DNA of 64,000 nt from CAJQQY01 sp045106765 (GCA_045106765.1 JBGCFD010000001.1:1-64000); one strand, 5' to 3'. Numbered from the stretch's first letter, positions 49,929 through 59,063 are shown. Numbers and translations: made by a program. Notes: generated by a model from the letters alone, not told the origin.

Positions 49929-51176
49929 ATGAGAAGGGTTGTTGTAACTGGTTTAGGGGCAATGACCCCAATTGGAAATACCGTTCAAGAATACTTGAAA
50001 GGATTGCAGAATGGTGTTAGCGGTGCTGGATTGATTACTCAATTTGATGCAAGTTTATTCAAAACTCAATTTGCTTGTGAGGTAAAAGACTTTAATGCGG
50101 AAGATCATATGCATCGAAGAGAAGCTCGTCGAATTGATCGATTTTCACAATTTGCTTTAGTAGTTGCAGATGAAGCCATGAAAGATTCTGGTCTTGATTT
50201 GGATAAAATTGATTTAGATAAAGCGGGTGTCATTTGGGCTTCTGGAATAGGAGGATTACATTCTTTGGAGGAGGAAGTTGAATCGTTTTTGAAAGGAGAC
50301 GGAACACCTAGATATAATCCTTTTATTATTCCAAAAATTATTGGAGATATTGCTGCGGGGCATATTTCTATCAAATTTGGATTTCGAGGAGTGAATTATT
50401 CAACAGTTTCTGCTTGTTCTTCTTCTTCGCATGCCATTAGTAATGCTATGGATTATATTCGATTGGGTAGAGCAGATGTCGTGATTACAGGAGGTTCAGA
50501 AGCAACGGTTGCTAAACTTTGCATTGGTGGATTTAATTCCATGAAAGCACTTTCGACTCGAAATGATGATTTCAAAACTGCCTCCCGACCATTCGATAAA
50601 GATCGAGATGGATTTGTTTTAGGAGAAGGTGCTGGTGGTTTGGTTCTAGAAGAATACGAACATGCGAAAAAGCGTGGCGCAAAAATCTATGCAGAAATAG
50701 TTGGTGCAGGCGCGACTGCTGATGCTCATCATATTACTGCTCCACATCCTGAAGGATTGGGTGCAAGGAATGTGATGAAGATGGCATTAAATGATGCAAA
50801 TATGAACCCTGAGGATATAGATTACGTAAACGTACATGGAACCTCAACCCCGTTGGGTGATATTGCTGAAACTAAAGCAATCCGACAAGTTTTTGGAGAT
50901 CATGCTTATAATATGAATATCAGTTCTACTAAGTCAATGACTGGTCATTTATTAGGTGCGGCAGGAGCAATTGAATCAATAGCTGGAATTTTAGCGATTA
51001 ATCATAATTTTGTACCACCTACGATTAATCATTTTACAGATGATCCAGATCTTGATAACAAATTGAATTTAACATTCAACGAAGCGCAAGAGCGAGAAGT
51101 GAGTGCTGTATTAAGTAATACTTTTGGATTTGGAGGACATAATTCTTCTGTCATCTTCAAGAAGTTAAAAGATTAG
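49929..51176 (+). CDS. fabF: Beta-ketoacyl-ACP synthase II
   Basis: FabF elongates acyl-ACP with malonyl-ACP. The 415-residue thiolase-fold protein has the catalytic triad Cys163 in VSACSSSSHA, His303 in VNVHGTSTPLGD and His340 in SMTGHLLGAAGAIES, with the gate motif NTFGFGGHNSS near the end. The opening MRRVVVTGLGAMTPIGN is the family start. It lies downstream of acpP on the same strand. No separate -7 octamer stands out in the 256-base gap, so it may depend on read-through or on a promoter I could not see. Confidence 0.98.
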   Translation: MRRVVVTGLGAMTPIGNTVQEYLKGLQNGVSGAGLITQFDASLFKTQFACEVKDFNAEDHMHRREARRIDRFSQFALVVADEAMKDSGLDLDKIDLDKAGVIWASGIGGLHSLEEEVESFLKGDGTPRYNPFIIPKIIGDIAAGHISIKFGFRGVNYSTVSACSSSSHAISNAMDYIRLGRADVVITGGSEATVAKLCIGGFNSMKALSTRNDDFKTASRPFDKDRDGFVLGEGAGGLVLEEYEHAKKRGAKIYAEIVGAGATADAHHITAPHPEGLGARNVMKMALNDANMNPEDIDYVNVHGTSTPLGDIAETKAIRQVFGDHAYNMNISSTKSMTGHLLGAAGAIESIAGILAINHNFVPPTINHFTDDPDLDNKLNLTFNEAQEREVSAVLSNTFGFGGHNSSVIFKKLKD

Positions 51177-51551
51177 AAGTTCATCTGATTGTTTTTTCTT
51201 ATTTGTATTTTGTAAATAGAAAAACAACGAAAAGAAATCAAATTGAGTTTTTGAGAAAGATCTCATCAATTCAAACAAAATATATAATTTACAATAGCAC
51301 TTCGTTCAGGTATTTATTTTTTGATGTGCAATTAAATTTTGGTTATTAGGTTGTTATTTTTGACATCTTATTTTAGCTGCACGAAGTGTTTATTTTTAAT
51401 AGGTTTAATACGTTTCCCTTTTCAAAAAAAACGGTTCAACTATAGTCGGATTTTTTAATTCGTGATTCGACGTTATACGTAATAACCTGGTAACCAGATA
51501 TTTGTAAATAAGTACTATGAAATAATTAGTACTTCAAAAATTAATTAACCT
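51177..51551. other. 375-base gap between fabF and rnc
   Basis: No gene is visible. It holds an imperfect dyad (51297-51389) and AT-rich sequence that may carry an rnc promoter, though no TAnnTTTG box was found. Confidence 0.5.
51297..51389. repeat. Distant inverted repeat in the fabF-rnc gap
   Basis: GCACTTCGTTCAG (51297-51309) and CTGCACGAAGTGT (51377-51389) pair at 11 of 13 positions across a 67-base loop. It could be a remnant of a small element or a long-range RNA structure; RNase III often controls its own message through leader hairpins. Confidence 0.4.
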
Positions 51552-52301
51552 TTGAATTTCTTATTTAGGTTTTACAACTTTTATCTATCTGATGATAAAG
51601 GTTTAGCCAGAAAGATGAGAAGTTTGATCGGCTTTACGCCGTCCAAACTTTCTATTTTTAAATTAGCCTTCTACCACAAGTCTGCTTCCAATGATAAAAT
51701 GAATGCAATCACTAGTAATGAACGGTTAGAGTATTTAGGTGATGCTGTTTTGGGAACAATTGTAGCTGAGTATCTTTTCAAAAAATACCCGAACAAAAAC
51801 GAAGGCTTCCTAACTAAAATGCGCTCCAAAATTGTGAAGCGCCAGTCTCTCAACAAAATTGCTGACAAAATGGGGTTGGATGTTATTCTTAATGAATACA
51901 ACCAAACTCGCTTGAGTCGCTCCATGTTGGGAAATGCACTCGAAGCATTAGTAGGTGCGGTGTACCTCGAATGTGGATACAATGGAACGAAACGGTATGT
52001 GATCAATAAAATTTTGAGATCTTACCTTGACATTCACGAACTAGAAGAATACGACGATAATTACAAAAGTCAATTGTTGGAACATTGTCAAAAAAATGGG
52101 CAAGTGGTTACTTACAAAATGTTGGCGAAATACAAATTTGATAAACGTGATCGCTTCAAAGTAGCGGTGATGATCGATGGCAAAAAATTAGCTACAGCTG
52201 ATGATTTTAATAAAAAGAGTGCTGAACAAACTGCTTCTGAAAAAGCGATGCTCACGCTAGGTTTGATAAAAACTGCCAAACCTGCAAATGCAAATGCATA
52301 A
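51552..52301 (+). CDS. rnc: Ribonuclease III
   Basis: RNase III cuts double-stranded RNA in rRNA and mRNA processing. The signature NERLEYLGDAVLGTIVAEYLF carries the catalytic Glu and Asp; the second acidic pair lies in MLGNALEALVGAVYLECGY. The C-terminal dsRNA-binding domain (about 165-240) shows DDNYKSQLLEHCQKNGQ and KKSAEQTASEKAMLTLG. A TTG at 51552 gives 249 residues with the short basic N-terminal extension usual in the phylum; ATG 51615 is an alternative. A perfect terminator follows. The acpP-fabF-rnc order is conserved in Bacteroidota. Confidence 0.96.
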   Translation: MNFLFRFYNFYLSDDKGLARKMRSLIGFTPSKLSIFKLAFYHKSASNDKMNAITSNERLEYLGDAVLGTIVAEYLFKKYPNKNEGFLTKMRSKIVKRQSLNKIADKMGLDVILNEYNQTRLSRSMLGNALEALVGAVYLECGYNGTKRYVINKILRSYLDIHELEEYDDNYKSQLLEHCQKNGQVVTYKMLAKYKFDKRDRFKVAVMIDGKKLATADDFNKKSAEQTASEKAMLTLGLIKTAKPANANA

Positions 52302-52325
52302 CAATATGCTTTGAATTTAATTTCA

Positions 52326-52374
52326 AATAAAAAGAGCGCAATGGATTGAATTCGTTGCGCTCTTTTTATTTTTG
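52326..52374 (+). terminator. rnc terminator
   Basis: A perfect 16-bp stem AATAAAAAGAGCGCAA (52326-52341) with its complement (52355-52370), then a T-rich tail. Confidence 0.9.
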
Positions 52375-52386
52375 TAAAAAAAGGAA

Positions 52387-52419
52387 AGGAGTCATGAACC
52401 AATCTCACACCTGACTCCT
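52387..52419 (+). other. Hairpin directly ahead of the SWIM gene
   Basis: AGGAGTCA (52387-52394) pairs with TGACTCCT (52412-52419) around 17 bases, ending 9 bases before the ATG. The left arm contains AGGAG, so the hairpin could hide or present a ribosome site. Confidence 0.45.
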
Positions 52420-52428
52420 CAAAAAAAT

Positions 52429-53742
52429 ATGTGGACAACTCAACAAATACTTTCTTTTTCACCTGATGCTGGTATTGCTCAGCGAGGACAAGAATTGGCA
52501 ACCATTCGAAAATGGCGGAATCTCCAGGGCAATGAAAATGCTGTTTGGGGAGAGTGTAAGAGTAGTGGTGCTTCTTATTATTTGGTAGCTATTGATGTAA
52601 AGGAATCTCTTTTTAAATGCAATTGTCCGAGTAAAAAACCTTGCAAACATGCTATCGGTTTGATGTTACTCGTAGCAAATAATTCTGATGCAGTTCAAGT
52701 TACCTCTGAATATCCGGAATGGGTCGATGAATGGCTAAATAAAAAAACTTCCAACAAAACGGAAGAAGTAAATTCAGAGGAGGAAGAGATTATTCAACAT
52801 GAACGAGAAGTTGCCAAACAAAAAAATAGAAATAAGAGATTACTTCTAATGGAAACCGGTTTGGTGGAATTGGAAGTTTGGTTGACTGATACCATTCGTC
52901 AAGGATTGGCTTCGACAGAGCGTCAAGGTTATGATTTTTGGCATGATATCTCAGCTCGAATGGTTGATGCTAAGTTAGGTGGTTTAGGAAAAAAAATAGA
53001 AGCGATGCAACTACTTCAAGGTGGAAATATCAATTGGGTGGACAAGATGCTTTCTCAAATGACTGACTTATATTTGGTGGCCAAAGGTTTTAAAAATCTA
53101 GAAACGTTACCTCCGTTACTTCAACAAGAGTTGCTTTCTGTTGCAGGGGTTAATATCAAGAAGGATGAAGTTCTAGAGCAAGATGGCATTGCTGATGAAT
53201 GGATAATTATGGGACAAATCGAAGGTGTAGAAGATAGATTAAATTTTCGAAGAGTTTGGTTGCAAGGACAAAAGACGAAAAAGCATGCCTTAATTTTAGA
53301 TTATGTATTTGGAGAAGGAGGATTTCCAAATCATTTTCCAATGGGAAGTATATTAAAAGCTACTCTTTGTTTTTACCCTTCCTCTTTTCCTCTTCGAGCG
53401 ATTATCAGGTTGCCTTTTGACATCATTAGTGAATCACAACCTTTAAGTGGATTTTCTGATTTTAAGAATTTTGCGGTAGCTTATTCGAAAGCTCTTTTTG
53501 CGAATCCTTGGTTACTCGATTTTCCTGCTTGTTTCGAAAATGTCACGCCTATCAAAAAGAAAAATCAATTATTTATTTTAGATAAAAATAACCATCAGTT
53601 GGAAGTTTTAAATCAAGGTCAAAATGGATGGAAATTATTAGCGATGAGTGGCGGATATCCAATTAAGATTTTTGGAGAATGGACGGGAGATATTTTTATT
53701 CTTTTGAGTGCAGAGAGTGAAGGGAGATTGGTAGCATTTTAA
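52429..53742 (+). CDS. SWIM zinc-finger protein
   Basis: A 437-residue protein with a SWIM finger near the N-terminus: FKCNCPSKKPCKH, with CxCx5CxH ligands Cys64, Cys66, Cys72 and His74. The finger follows a short beta region (AVWGECKSSGASYYLVAID) in the usual order. SWIM fingers bind DNA or proteins. The remainder has an acidic linker (about 105-125), a helical block (about 135-250) and a beta-rich end (VEDRLNFRRVWLQGQ, NGWKLLAMSGGYPIKIFG). In Bacteroidota such proteins usually sit with DUF5691, a MoxR-type ATPase and a VWA protein; none of these is present here. The gene 11 bases downstream is probably its partner. Confidence 0.85.
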   Translation: MWTTQQILSFSPDAGIAQRGQELATIRKWRNLQGNENAVWGECKSSGASYYLVAIDVKESLFKCNCPSKKPCKHAIGLMLLVANNSDAVQVTSEYPEWVDEWLNKKTSNKTEEVNSEEEEIIQHEREVAKQKNRNKRLLLMETGLVELEVWLTDTIRQGLASTERQGYDFWHDISARMVDAKLGGLGKKIEAMQLLQGGNINWVDKMLSQMTDLYLVAKGFKNLETLPPLLQQELLSVAGVNIKKDEVLEQDGIADEWIIMGQIEGVEDRLNFRRVWLQGQKTKKHALILDYVFGEGGFPNHFPMGSILKATLCFYPSSFPLRAIIRLPFDIISESQPLSGFSDFKNFAVAYSKALFANPWLLDFPACFENVTPIKKKNQLFILDKNNHQLEVLNQGQNGWKLLAMSGGYPIKIFGEWTGDIFILLSAESEGRLVAF

Positions 53743-53753
53743 AATAGAAAATT

Positions 53754-54140
53754 ATGGGACCTTGTTTAACTTGCTATATTCCAAAGGAAAATCATCTTTC
53801 ATTGTCAGTAGATATTGATTTAATTCTTGATGAAATTACGGATGGAAATTTAACTCGAATTAGAAAAGGAAACCATTGGGAAGCATATTTTAATGAGGCA
53901 CCATTTACAGTTAGTATCAAGAAAGCAGATTTAGACGAAATGCTAGATGATTTTATTATTGAAAAAATAGAACCAAAATTTCTGAATTTTAATCAACCGA
54001 TTTTTAACATTGGCATTTGTTGTAATGTAAAGAATGAAAAAATCAACAATAATTTTGTCAACCAAATTCTAAATTATTTGGAAAAGAAATCTATTAAAGT
54101 AATAGGACTGATCGGAGGTAATGAGTTCAAATTAAATTAA
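53754..54140 (+). CDS. Unknown small protein following the SWIM gene
   Basis: A 128-residue acidic soluble protein. The N-terminal third has strands (LTCYIPKENHLSLSVDIDL), then a helix (KADLDEMLDDFIIEKI). The C-terminal half (IFNIGICCNVKNEKINNNF, then QILNYLEKKSIKVIGLIGG) looks like one alpha/beta unit. I do not recognise it. It starts 11 bases after the SWIM stop, so the two are cotranscribed. The small acidic shape is like an accessory or immunity-type partner, but nothing in the sequence proves that. Confidence 0.55.
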   Translation: MGPCLTCYIPKENHLSLSVDIDLILDEITDGNLTRIRKGNHWEAYFNEAPFTVSIKKADLDEMLDDFIIEKIEPKFLNFNQPIFNIGICCNVKNEKINNNFVNQILNYLEKKSIKVIGLIGGNEFKLN

Positions 54141-54149
54141 GAATGCACG

Positions 54150-54704
54150 TTACATTCTTTTCAACTTCTTATTTGACTTTTCTTTTTCCTCTTCTTCCTC
54201 AGTTCCTCCTCCAAAAATTAATCCTGTACTTGAATAAGTATCTCCAAAAGTTCGAGATAAAATTACTACTTGACGCATCGCATCAATCAATTGATCTTTC
54301 CCTAATTCTTTGAGCGGATGAGTAAATACACTAATCACATAACCATTGTACAAACTATATTTTGAATCCAAAGCAGAATGGAAATTTGCTTCCAACATCT
54401 TTTCCAACTGCCCTTCTTTCAGTTTTGTTTTTTCTACAACTGGCGTAAAAATCCTCATTCGATTATTTTTTTCATCAGTCAAAACTAAAACTAGCGAACC
54501 TCCATAATTCATTTGCCAATTCCCCAATTCACCTTCCAATTCGTCAGCTTCTGATTTAAAAATGGCTTCCATCTTTTTATTATTCATTCCATCAGAGGAA
54601 GAGTTTTCGGATTGTTTTTTATCAACTTGAGCATGGATATTTCCCATCAAAAGAATGAAAATAAAAACAGGAATGATTCGGAGAAGAGATGTTATTTTTT
54701 CCAT
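54150..54704 (-). CDS. Small secreted protein, unknown
   Basis: A 184-residue protein from ATG 54704, which gives a clean signal peptide (MEKITSLLRIIPVFIFILLM, cleaved after IHAQ). The ATG 15 codons earlier lies inside a terminator stem. The mature part has a helix with KSEADELEGELGNW, strands GGSLVLVLTDEKNNRMRIFTPV and YSLYNGYVISVFTHPLKEL, and ends in a Glu/Lys-rich tail. The central part is shaped like the YbjN / type III chaperone-like fold, but that is a guess. Its stop faces the unknown SWIM partner at a distance of 9 bases. Confidence 0.6.
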   Translation of the reverse strand: MEKITSLLRIIPVFIFILLMGNIHAQVDKKQSENSSSDGMNNKKMEAIFKSEADELEGELGNWQMNYGGSLVLVLTDEKNNRMRIFTPVVEKTKLKEGQLEKMLEANFHSALDSKYSLYNGYVISVFTHPLKELGKDQLIDAMRQVVILSRTFGDTYSSTGLIFGGGTEEEEEKEKSNKKLKRM

Positions 54705-54709
54705 AAAAC

Positions 54710-54753
54710 AAAAATGAGGTACATTAATAATATTATTAATGTACCTCATTTTT
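54710..54753 (-). terminator. Strong terminator of the methyltransferase gene
   Basis: A 20-bp perfect stem (54710-54729 with 54734-54753) and a 4-base loop with T-runs at both ends. It lies 6 bases ahead of the next gene's ATG at 54704. Confidence 0.85.
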
Positions 54754-54800
54754 GAAGTGAAAACAATTAAACGTTTGTTTTTAAAAGTGGTAAGTTATCT

Positions 54801-55358
54801 TCAAGACACTTTTTCGCTCACCAAGACAAAGGCTGGCGGAATATTCAATGGAACGAAACTTACGTCAACATTTCCAAAAATAGTTTGATAAAATTTCTTA
54901 GTCAATAATGAATAATGAACCTGAATATAAAGTGCATTATCTTTCATGTGTTCTTTACTTGTTCGGATAATACTCAACGCTAATTCTTCTGGAAAAGAAA
55001 CATAAGGCAAGGCAGAAATAACATAATCGGCTTTTCCTAAATTATTTTTCGCCAAATATTCTCCCAATTTCTCTGCGGAGTCTTCTACTATAATTAATCG
55101 ATCATCCTTAATCTTTCGCATCTGAGCACAGAATAATTCATTGACTTCAAAGGAAAGCAATTTAGCATCCTTTTTCATATGTTTGAGAATATGTTCTGTA
55201 ATCACTCCGTCACCTGCGCCTAGTTCTACGATTACATCTGCTTGATCAAAATCTACAGGTTTTATCATCCCTTTACAGAGGAATTTTGAACTTCTTGTGA
55301 TTGTTCCAACAGATTTTATATTCTTTATACTCTCTCTAAAAAAATCAATTTTTTTCAT
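54801..55358 (-). CDS. Phospholipid N-methyltransferase-like SAM methyltransferase
   Basis: A 185-residue class I methyltransferase. SAM-binding motif I is VIVELGAGDGVITEHIL; SFEVNELFCAQM gives the acidic residue that binds the ribose, and ADYVISALPYVSFPEELA is the motif IV region. The closing PLNIPPAFVLVSEK is the family's C-terminal strand. It resembles the PmtA-type phosphatidylethanolamine N-methyltransferases and, more distantly, the KsgA rRNA dimethylases. The N-terminus (FFRESIKNIKSVGTITRSSKFL) is the characteristic amphipathic opening of PmtA-like enzymes. The substrate is not certain. It is a single-gene unit with a strong terminator. Confidence 0.8.
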   Translation of the reverse strand: MKKIDFFRESIKNIKSVGTITRSSKFLCKGMIKPVDFDQADVIVELGAGDGVITEHILKHMKKDAKLLSFEVNELFCAQMRKIKDDRLIIVEDSAEKLGEYLAKNNLGKADYVISALPYVSFPEELALSIIRTSKEHMKDNALYIQVHYSLLTKKFYQTIFGNVDVSFVPLNIPPAFVLVSEKVS

Positions 55359-55561
55359 CTATTAAACATGTTTTATAAAACGAAGATGAGATTTTTATTT
55401 AGAGTATACAAATTATCATTATTAAAACTCGACAAACGCAGTTTTCTACTCTCTAGTTGTTTAAAAATCTTCTTTTTACGACTTCCTTTGGTTAAAATTT
55501 ATTTAGAATGAAATAGCTTATTGGTGAATATTCGCTATTAATATAGAGAAGATGTAAAATG

Positions 55562-55599
55562 AAAAAAGACTTGTCAGTAACAACCGACAAGTCTTTTTT
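55562..55599 (-). terminator. Terminator
   Basis: A perfect 14-bp stem AAAAAAGACTTGTC/GACAAGTCTTTTTT with a 10-base loop, 19 bases past the stop of the gene ending at 55618. Confidence 0.85.
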
Positions 55600-55617
55600 T
55601 ATTTTTTTAAACAAAAG

Positions 55618-56367
55618 TTAGCTTTCTTTAGATTCAGCTTCTTTTGCTTTTTGCATTTCAATTTTGTTCAGCAATAAAGCTGCTTTCATCAAAAAGTCAT
55701 CTCTGTGGTTATGAAACTCTTGGAATACCATCAATAATCTTGCTGCATCAAATGAAGCTGATCGAGGTATAACTTGTCGAGCTGCAATTGGGTGCATCCA
55801 ATATTCTTCGTTATTTGATCGAAGCATACTACTTGCAATATCAAATCCAATCACAACTGCTAATTTATTCAATGAGAATAAATAGTTAGTTTCTTTGATG
55901 ATATCTTTTTGTAAATCAATGATATTAATTCGATCAAATCGTACACGAGATTTTTCACAAAGAAATAAATCTCTTCGACCATCAAAAGTAACAATATCTG
56001 TGATTCTATATTTTTGGAAGCATTTGCCAAAGAACGCTCTAATCCATCGTTGAGCAGGACGTAATTGACCAAATGCATCGTCTAATTGTCGATCATAAAT
56101 TTGGTAAGTTTCGTCAAACTCTCGAATTCTTTTGGTTTTCATATTGACTACCTCTTTGACACGGTCAATAGTATTACCCAATTCGTTTGTTTTGGCAGTA
56201 ACTGTAACAATGTCTACATCGACAGCAACAGTCATACTTTCTAAAAAGATTCTTTTTGTTTGTGGTTCAAATACCAACAATGCCACTTCGTGGATGGCAT
56301 AAAAATTTGGAGGTCCTCCGTAGATATTCCCAAATTTCAATTCTAAAAATGCGATGTTCTGATTCAC
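55618..56367 (-). CDS. Conserved Bacteroidota protein, possibly a degenerate DEDD exonuclease fold
   Basis: A 249-residue soluble protein that I do not recognise by name. The order of elements recalls the DnaQ-type 3'-5' exonuclease fold: an opening strand FLELKFGNIYGG followed by YAIHEVALLVF (compare 'fvDxEttG ... ihEiaav'), a middle strand ITDIVTFDGRRDLFLCEK, and a helix SFDAARLLMVFQEF with Asp at the ExoIII position. The first two catalytic acids would be Glu and Lys instead of Asp and Glu, so any nuclease activity is doubtful. A -7 box TATTTTTG lies 27 bases upstream and a terminator follows, so it is transcribed alone. The C-terminal tail is charged. Confidence 0.55.
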   Translation of the reverse strand: MNQNIAFLELKFGNIYGGPPNFYAIHEVALLVFEPQTKRIFLESMTVAVDVDIVTVTAKTNELGNTIDRVKEVVNMKTKRIREFDETYQIYDRQLDDAFGQLRPAQRWIRAFFGKCFQKYRITDIVTFDGRRDLFLCEKSRVRFDRINIIDLQKDIIKETNYLFSLNKLAVVIGFDIASSMLRSNNEEYWMHPIAARQVIPRSASFDAARLLMVFQEFHNHRDDFLMKAALLLNKIEMQKAKEAESKES

Positions 56368-56393
56368 GGTTTTCTATTTAATAATAAGTGGTG

Positions 56394-56401
56394 CAAAAAT
56401 A
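56394..56401 (-). promoter_or_regulatory. -7 box of the exonuclease-like gene
   Basis: TATTTTTG on the minus strand, 27 bases before the ATG at 56367. No -33 element seen. Confidence 0.45.
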
Positions 56402-56543
56402 ATACTTTCAAGTGGTTTTTTCTTTTTTCTTTTGGTTTTATTCAGTTTATAGGCGAAAATGTATGGAAATAATATGAGTAAGATTAGTATTCATTGATTT
56501 CAACCTGATTATTTAATATTTCTCAAGCATTTTAAATCATCTT

Positions 56544-57644
56544 TTACATAAATAAAAACTTTCCGCTATCATAAATTTTTTCATCATCAGCAAAAATTTC
56601 TCCTCCATTCTTCATATTCCCAATCATGTCCCAATGGATTGGAGAAACATTCTTTCCACCACATTGACTATAAGATTGTCCAATAGCCATATGGATAGTT
56701 CCTCCTATTTTTTCATCAAATAAAATATTCTTAGTGAATTTATTGATGTTATAATTTGTCCCAATGGCTGCTTCACCAAAGTTTCGGGTACCTTTCATTT
56801 TAAATATTTTATTTAAAAATGCTTGGCCTCGTTTAGCTTCCCATTTTTCAATTTTCCCATCTTTTACCCAAAGTGTAACACCTTCCACTTCATGTCCCAT
56901 ATAAACTGCTGGATAAGAAAAATTAACTACTCCATTAACTGAATTTTCCACAGGTGAAGTATATACTTCGCCTGATGGCATATTAGTTTGTCCATCTGAA
57001 TTGATCCACGTTCTTCCTTTTGTGGAAAAACTAATATCAATTCCGTCTCCTTTATACTGTACTTTTTCTTTCTTGTTTAAAACATTGACAATCTTTTTTT
57101 GAAATTTTCGGACTTTCAACCACTCTGCTTTTGGATCATCTTTAAATAAATGACAAGCGCCAAAAACAAAAGTTTCATATTCTTCTAAAGACATGCCAGC
57201 ATTTTGAGCAGCAGCCATGGTCGGATATTGGCATAAGTTGCGTCGAAGGTCACGAGTTCCTGTTCTCTTAAAATAAGTTTTGGAAACTCTTGCGTGAGCA
57301 TCTTTCTTAATCTTGACTTTTTTGGAATCCACATTTTGATTTTCCATTAAATTGAATGGAGCGCGGATATAAAGGTAAGCATCAAATTTTTCTACAGCTC
57401 TTTTATAAAAAGGTGAAACTCGTTTGAGTTGTTCTCCTTTAGCTTCTTCAAAAAAAATTCGACTTTGCTCTCGGAATTCCATATTGACTTCCATGTGAGC
57501 ACCTGCACGAGTGGCAGCTCTGTATACTTCTCGAACTAAAGGTTCGGCTAATGTTGTAGTTTGCACAAAGAGTTGATCTCCTCTTTTTAATTCTAAGCAA
57601 TACTTAACTAACAAATTAGCATATTTGCTAAGGATAGTGTCCAT
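56544..57644 (-). CDS. M29 family aminopeptidase
   Basis: A 366-residue metallo-aminopeptidase of the AmpS / aminopeptidase T (M29) family, which removes N-terminal residues using two metal ions. The first part holds the opening helix (KYANLLVKYCLELKRGDQLFVQ). The C-terminal catalytic part has the metal ligands: Glu in GHEVEGVTLWVKDG, Glu in RNFGEAAIGTNYN, the His motif GGTIHMAIGQSYSQ and HWDMIGNMKNGG with His and Asp. The protein is somewhat shorter than the 400-410 residues of the thermophile enzymes. No signal peptide is present, so it acts in the cytoplasm. It is a single gene. Confidence 0.9.
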   Translation of the reverse strand: MDTILSKYANLLVKYCLELKRGDQLFVQTTTLAEPLVREVYRAATRAGAHMEVNMEFREQSRIFFEEAKGEQLKRVSPFYKRAVEKFDAYLYIRAPFNLMENQNVDSKKVKIKKDAHARVSKTYFKRTGTRDLRRNLCQYPTMAAAQNAGMSLEEYETFVFGACHLFKDDPKAEWLKVRKFQKKIVNVLNKKEKVQYKGDGIDISFSTKGRTWINSDGQTNMPSGEVYTSPVENSVNGVVNFSYPAVYMGHEVEGVTLWVKDGKIEKWEAKRGQAFLNKIFKMKGTRNFGEAAIGTNYNINKFTKNILFDEKIGGTIHMAIGQSYSQCGGKNVSPIHWDMIGNMKNGGEIFADDEKIYDSGKFLFM

Positions 57645-57803
57645 AGAAAATGTATGTGTTATTAATGAGGAAAAAACGATTCACCTAATTAAAATAAATA
57701 AATGATCCGTTTACTGTTTTCCTTATCTTCTGGGGGTTTCAATTTTTTGTTAAATGTATAAAAAACAAAATGTAAAATGAACTTTAGTTAGACGAAATTT
57801 TTC

Positions 57804-59063
57804 TTACCAATGTTTCACTTGATGAGGATAACGAACTGCATAAAATTCTTTTACTTTTTTCTCCAACAGATCTCGAAAGTCATTCACGTTTTCTTTTGTC
57901 TTTGCAGAGATAAAAACGTTCACATGATCGAATTCATTTTTCAATCGAGATTTTAATTCTGAAACGATTTCTACTTTAGTTGCCTCGTCTACTAGATCAT
58001 CAAAATATCTTTCGCGATACAAATCTATTTTATTAAAAACGAGGATGGTTGGTTTTTCCAAAGCACCTAATTCTTTTAGGGTATTATTTACTGTACGTAA
58101 TTGATCTTCAAAGTATGGATGTGCAATATCCACTACATGAATCAAAATATCACTTTCTCGAACTTCGTCCAAGGTTGATTTAAAACTTTCGACCAAATGA
58201 TGCGGTAACTTCCGAATAAATCCAACTGTGTCAGATAATAAAAATGGCATTCGATTCAAAACGACTTTCCGTACAGTTGTATCCAAAGTTGCAAATAATT
58301 TATCCTCGGCGAATACGTCAGATTTACTCAACACATTCATCAAAGTTGATTTTCCAACATTGGTATAACCAACTAGAGAGACACGCACTTGTCTGCTTCG
58401 TTGCTTTCGTTGAGTTGTATTTTGTTTATCAATTTTTTCCAATTGCTTTTTCAACAAAGAGATTTTGTCTCGGACGATTCGTCTATCTGTTTCAATTTCT
58501 TTCTCTCCAGGTCCACGCATTCCGATACCTCCACGCTGTCTTTCCAAGTGAGTCCAAAGTCCTCTAAGTCGAGGGAGCATGTATTGCATTTGAGCAAGTT
58601 CAACTTGCGTTTTCGCTTGAGCAGTTTGTGCTCGACTGGCAAAAATATCAAGGATCAAAGTACTTCGATCAACTAATTTCACTTTGAGCATTTCTTCCAA
58701 AATACTAGCTTGCTTTCCACTCAAATCATCATCAAAAATAACTAAGCCGATATCTTCATTGTCTTCAACATATTGCCGGATTTCTTCGATTTTTCCAGAA
58801 CCGACAAAATATCGACGATCAGGAGTTTGCATTTTTTGAGTAAATCTTTTTTTAGTCACAGCACCTGCGGTGAGTGCTAGAAATTCTAATTCATCCAAAT
58901 ATTCTTTGACTTGATCCTCCGTTTGATCTTGAGTGATGACTCCGACGATGACTGCATACTCGGTTTCTTTTTTTAGACCTGTTTTTGGTTTTTCACCTAA
59001 GTTCCACTCATTGTTAGTTTGGGTGGTGTTACCTTTTCTTGGTAAGTTGCTTTTATTTCTCAT
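57804..59063 (-). CDS. hflX: Ribosome-associated GTPase HflX
   Basis: HflX binds the 50S subunit and rescues stalled or heat-damaged ribosomes. The 419-residue protein has the HflX N-terminal domain (VGVITQDQTEDQVKEYLDEL, GSGKIEEIRQYVEDN, VIFDDDLSGKQASILEEML), the glycine-rich linker RQRGGIGMRGPGEKEIETDRR and the G domain. There P-loop is GYTNVGKST, G3 DTVGFIRKLPHHLV and G4 NKID. It is the last gene of a minus-strand run after DUF4292, the EnvC-like protein and a small secreted protein, with a gap of only 3 bases to the latter. Confidence 0.97.
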   Translation of the reverse strand: MRNKSNLPRKGNTTQTNNEWNLGEKPKTGLKKETEYAVIVGVITQDQTEDQVKEYLDELEFLALTAGAVTKKRFTQKMQTPDRRYFVGSGKIEEIRQYVEDNEDIGLVIFDDDLSGKQASILEEMLKVKLVDRSTLILDIFASRAQTAQAKTQVELAQMQYMLPRLRGLWTHLERQRGGIGMRGPGEKEIETDRRIVRDKISLLKKQLEKIDKQNTTQRKQRSRQVRVSLVGYTNVGKSTLMNVLSKSDVFAEDKLFATLDTTVRKVVLNRMPFLLSDTVGFIRKLPHHLVESFKSTLDEVRESDILIHVVDIAHPYFEDQLRTVNNTLKELGALEKPTILVFNKIDLYRERYFDDLVDEATKVEIVSELKSRLKNEFDHVNVFISAKTKENVNDFRDLLEKKVKEFYAVRYPHQVKHW

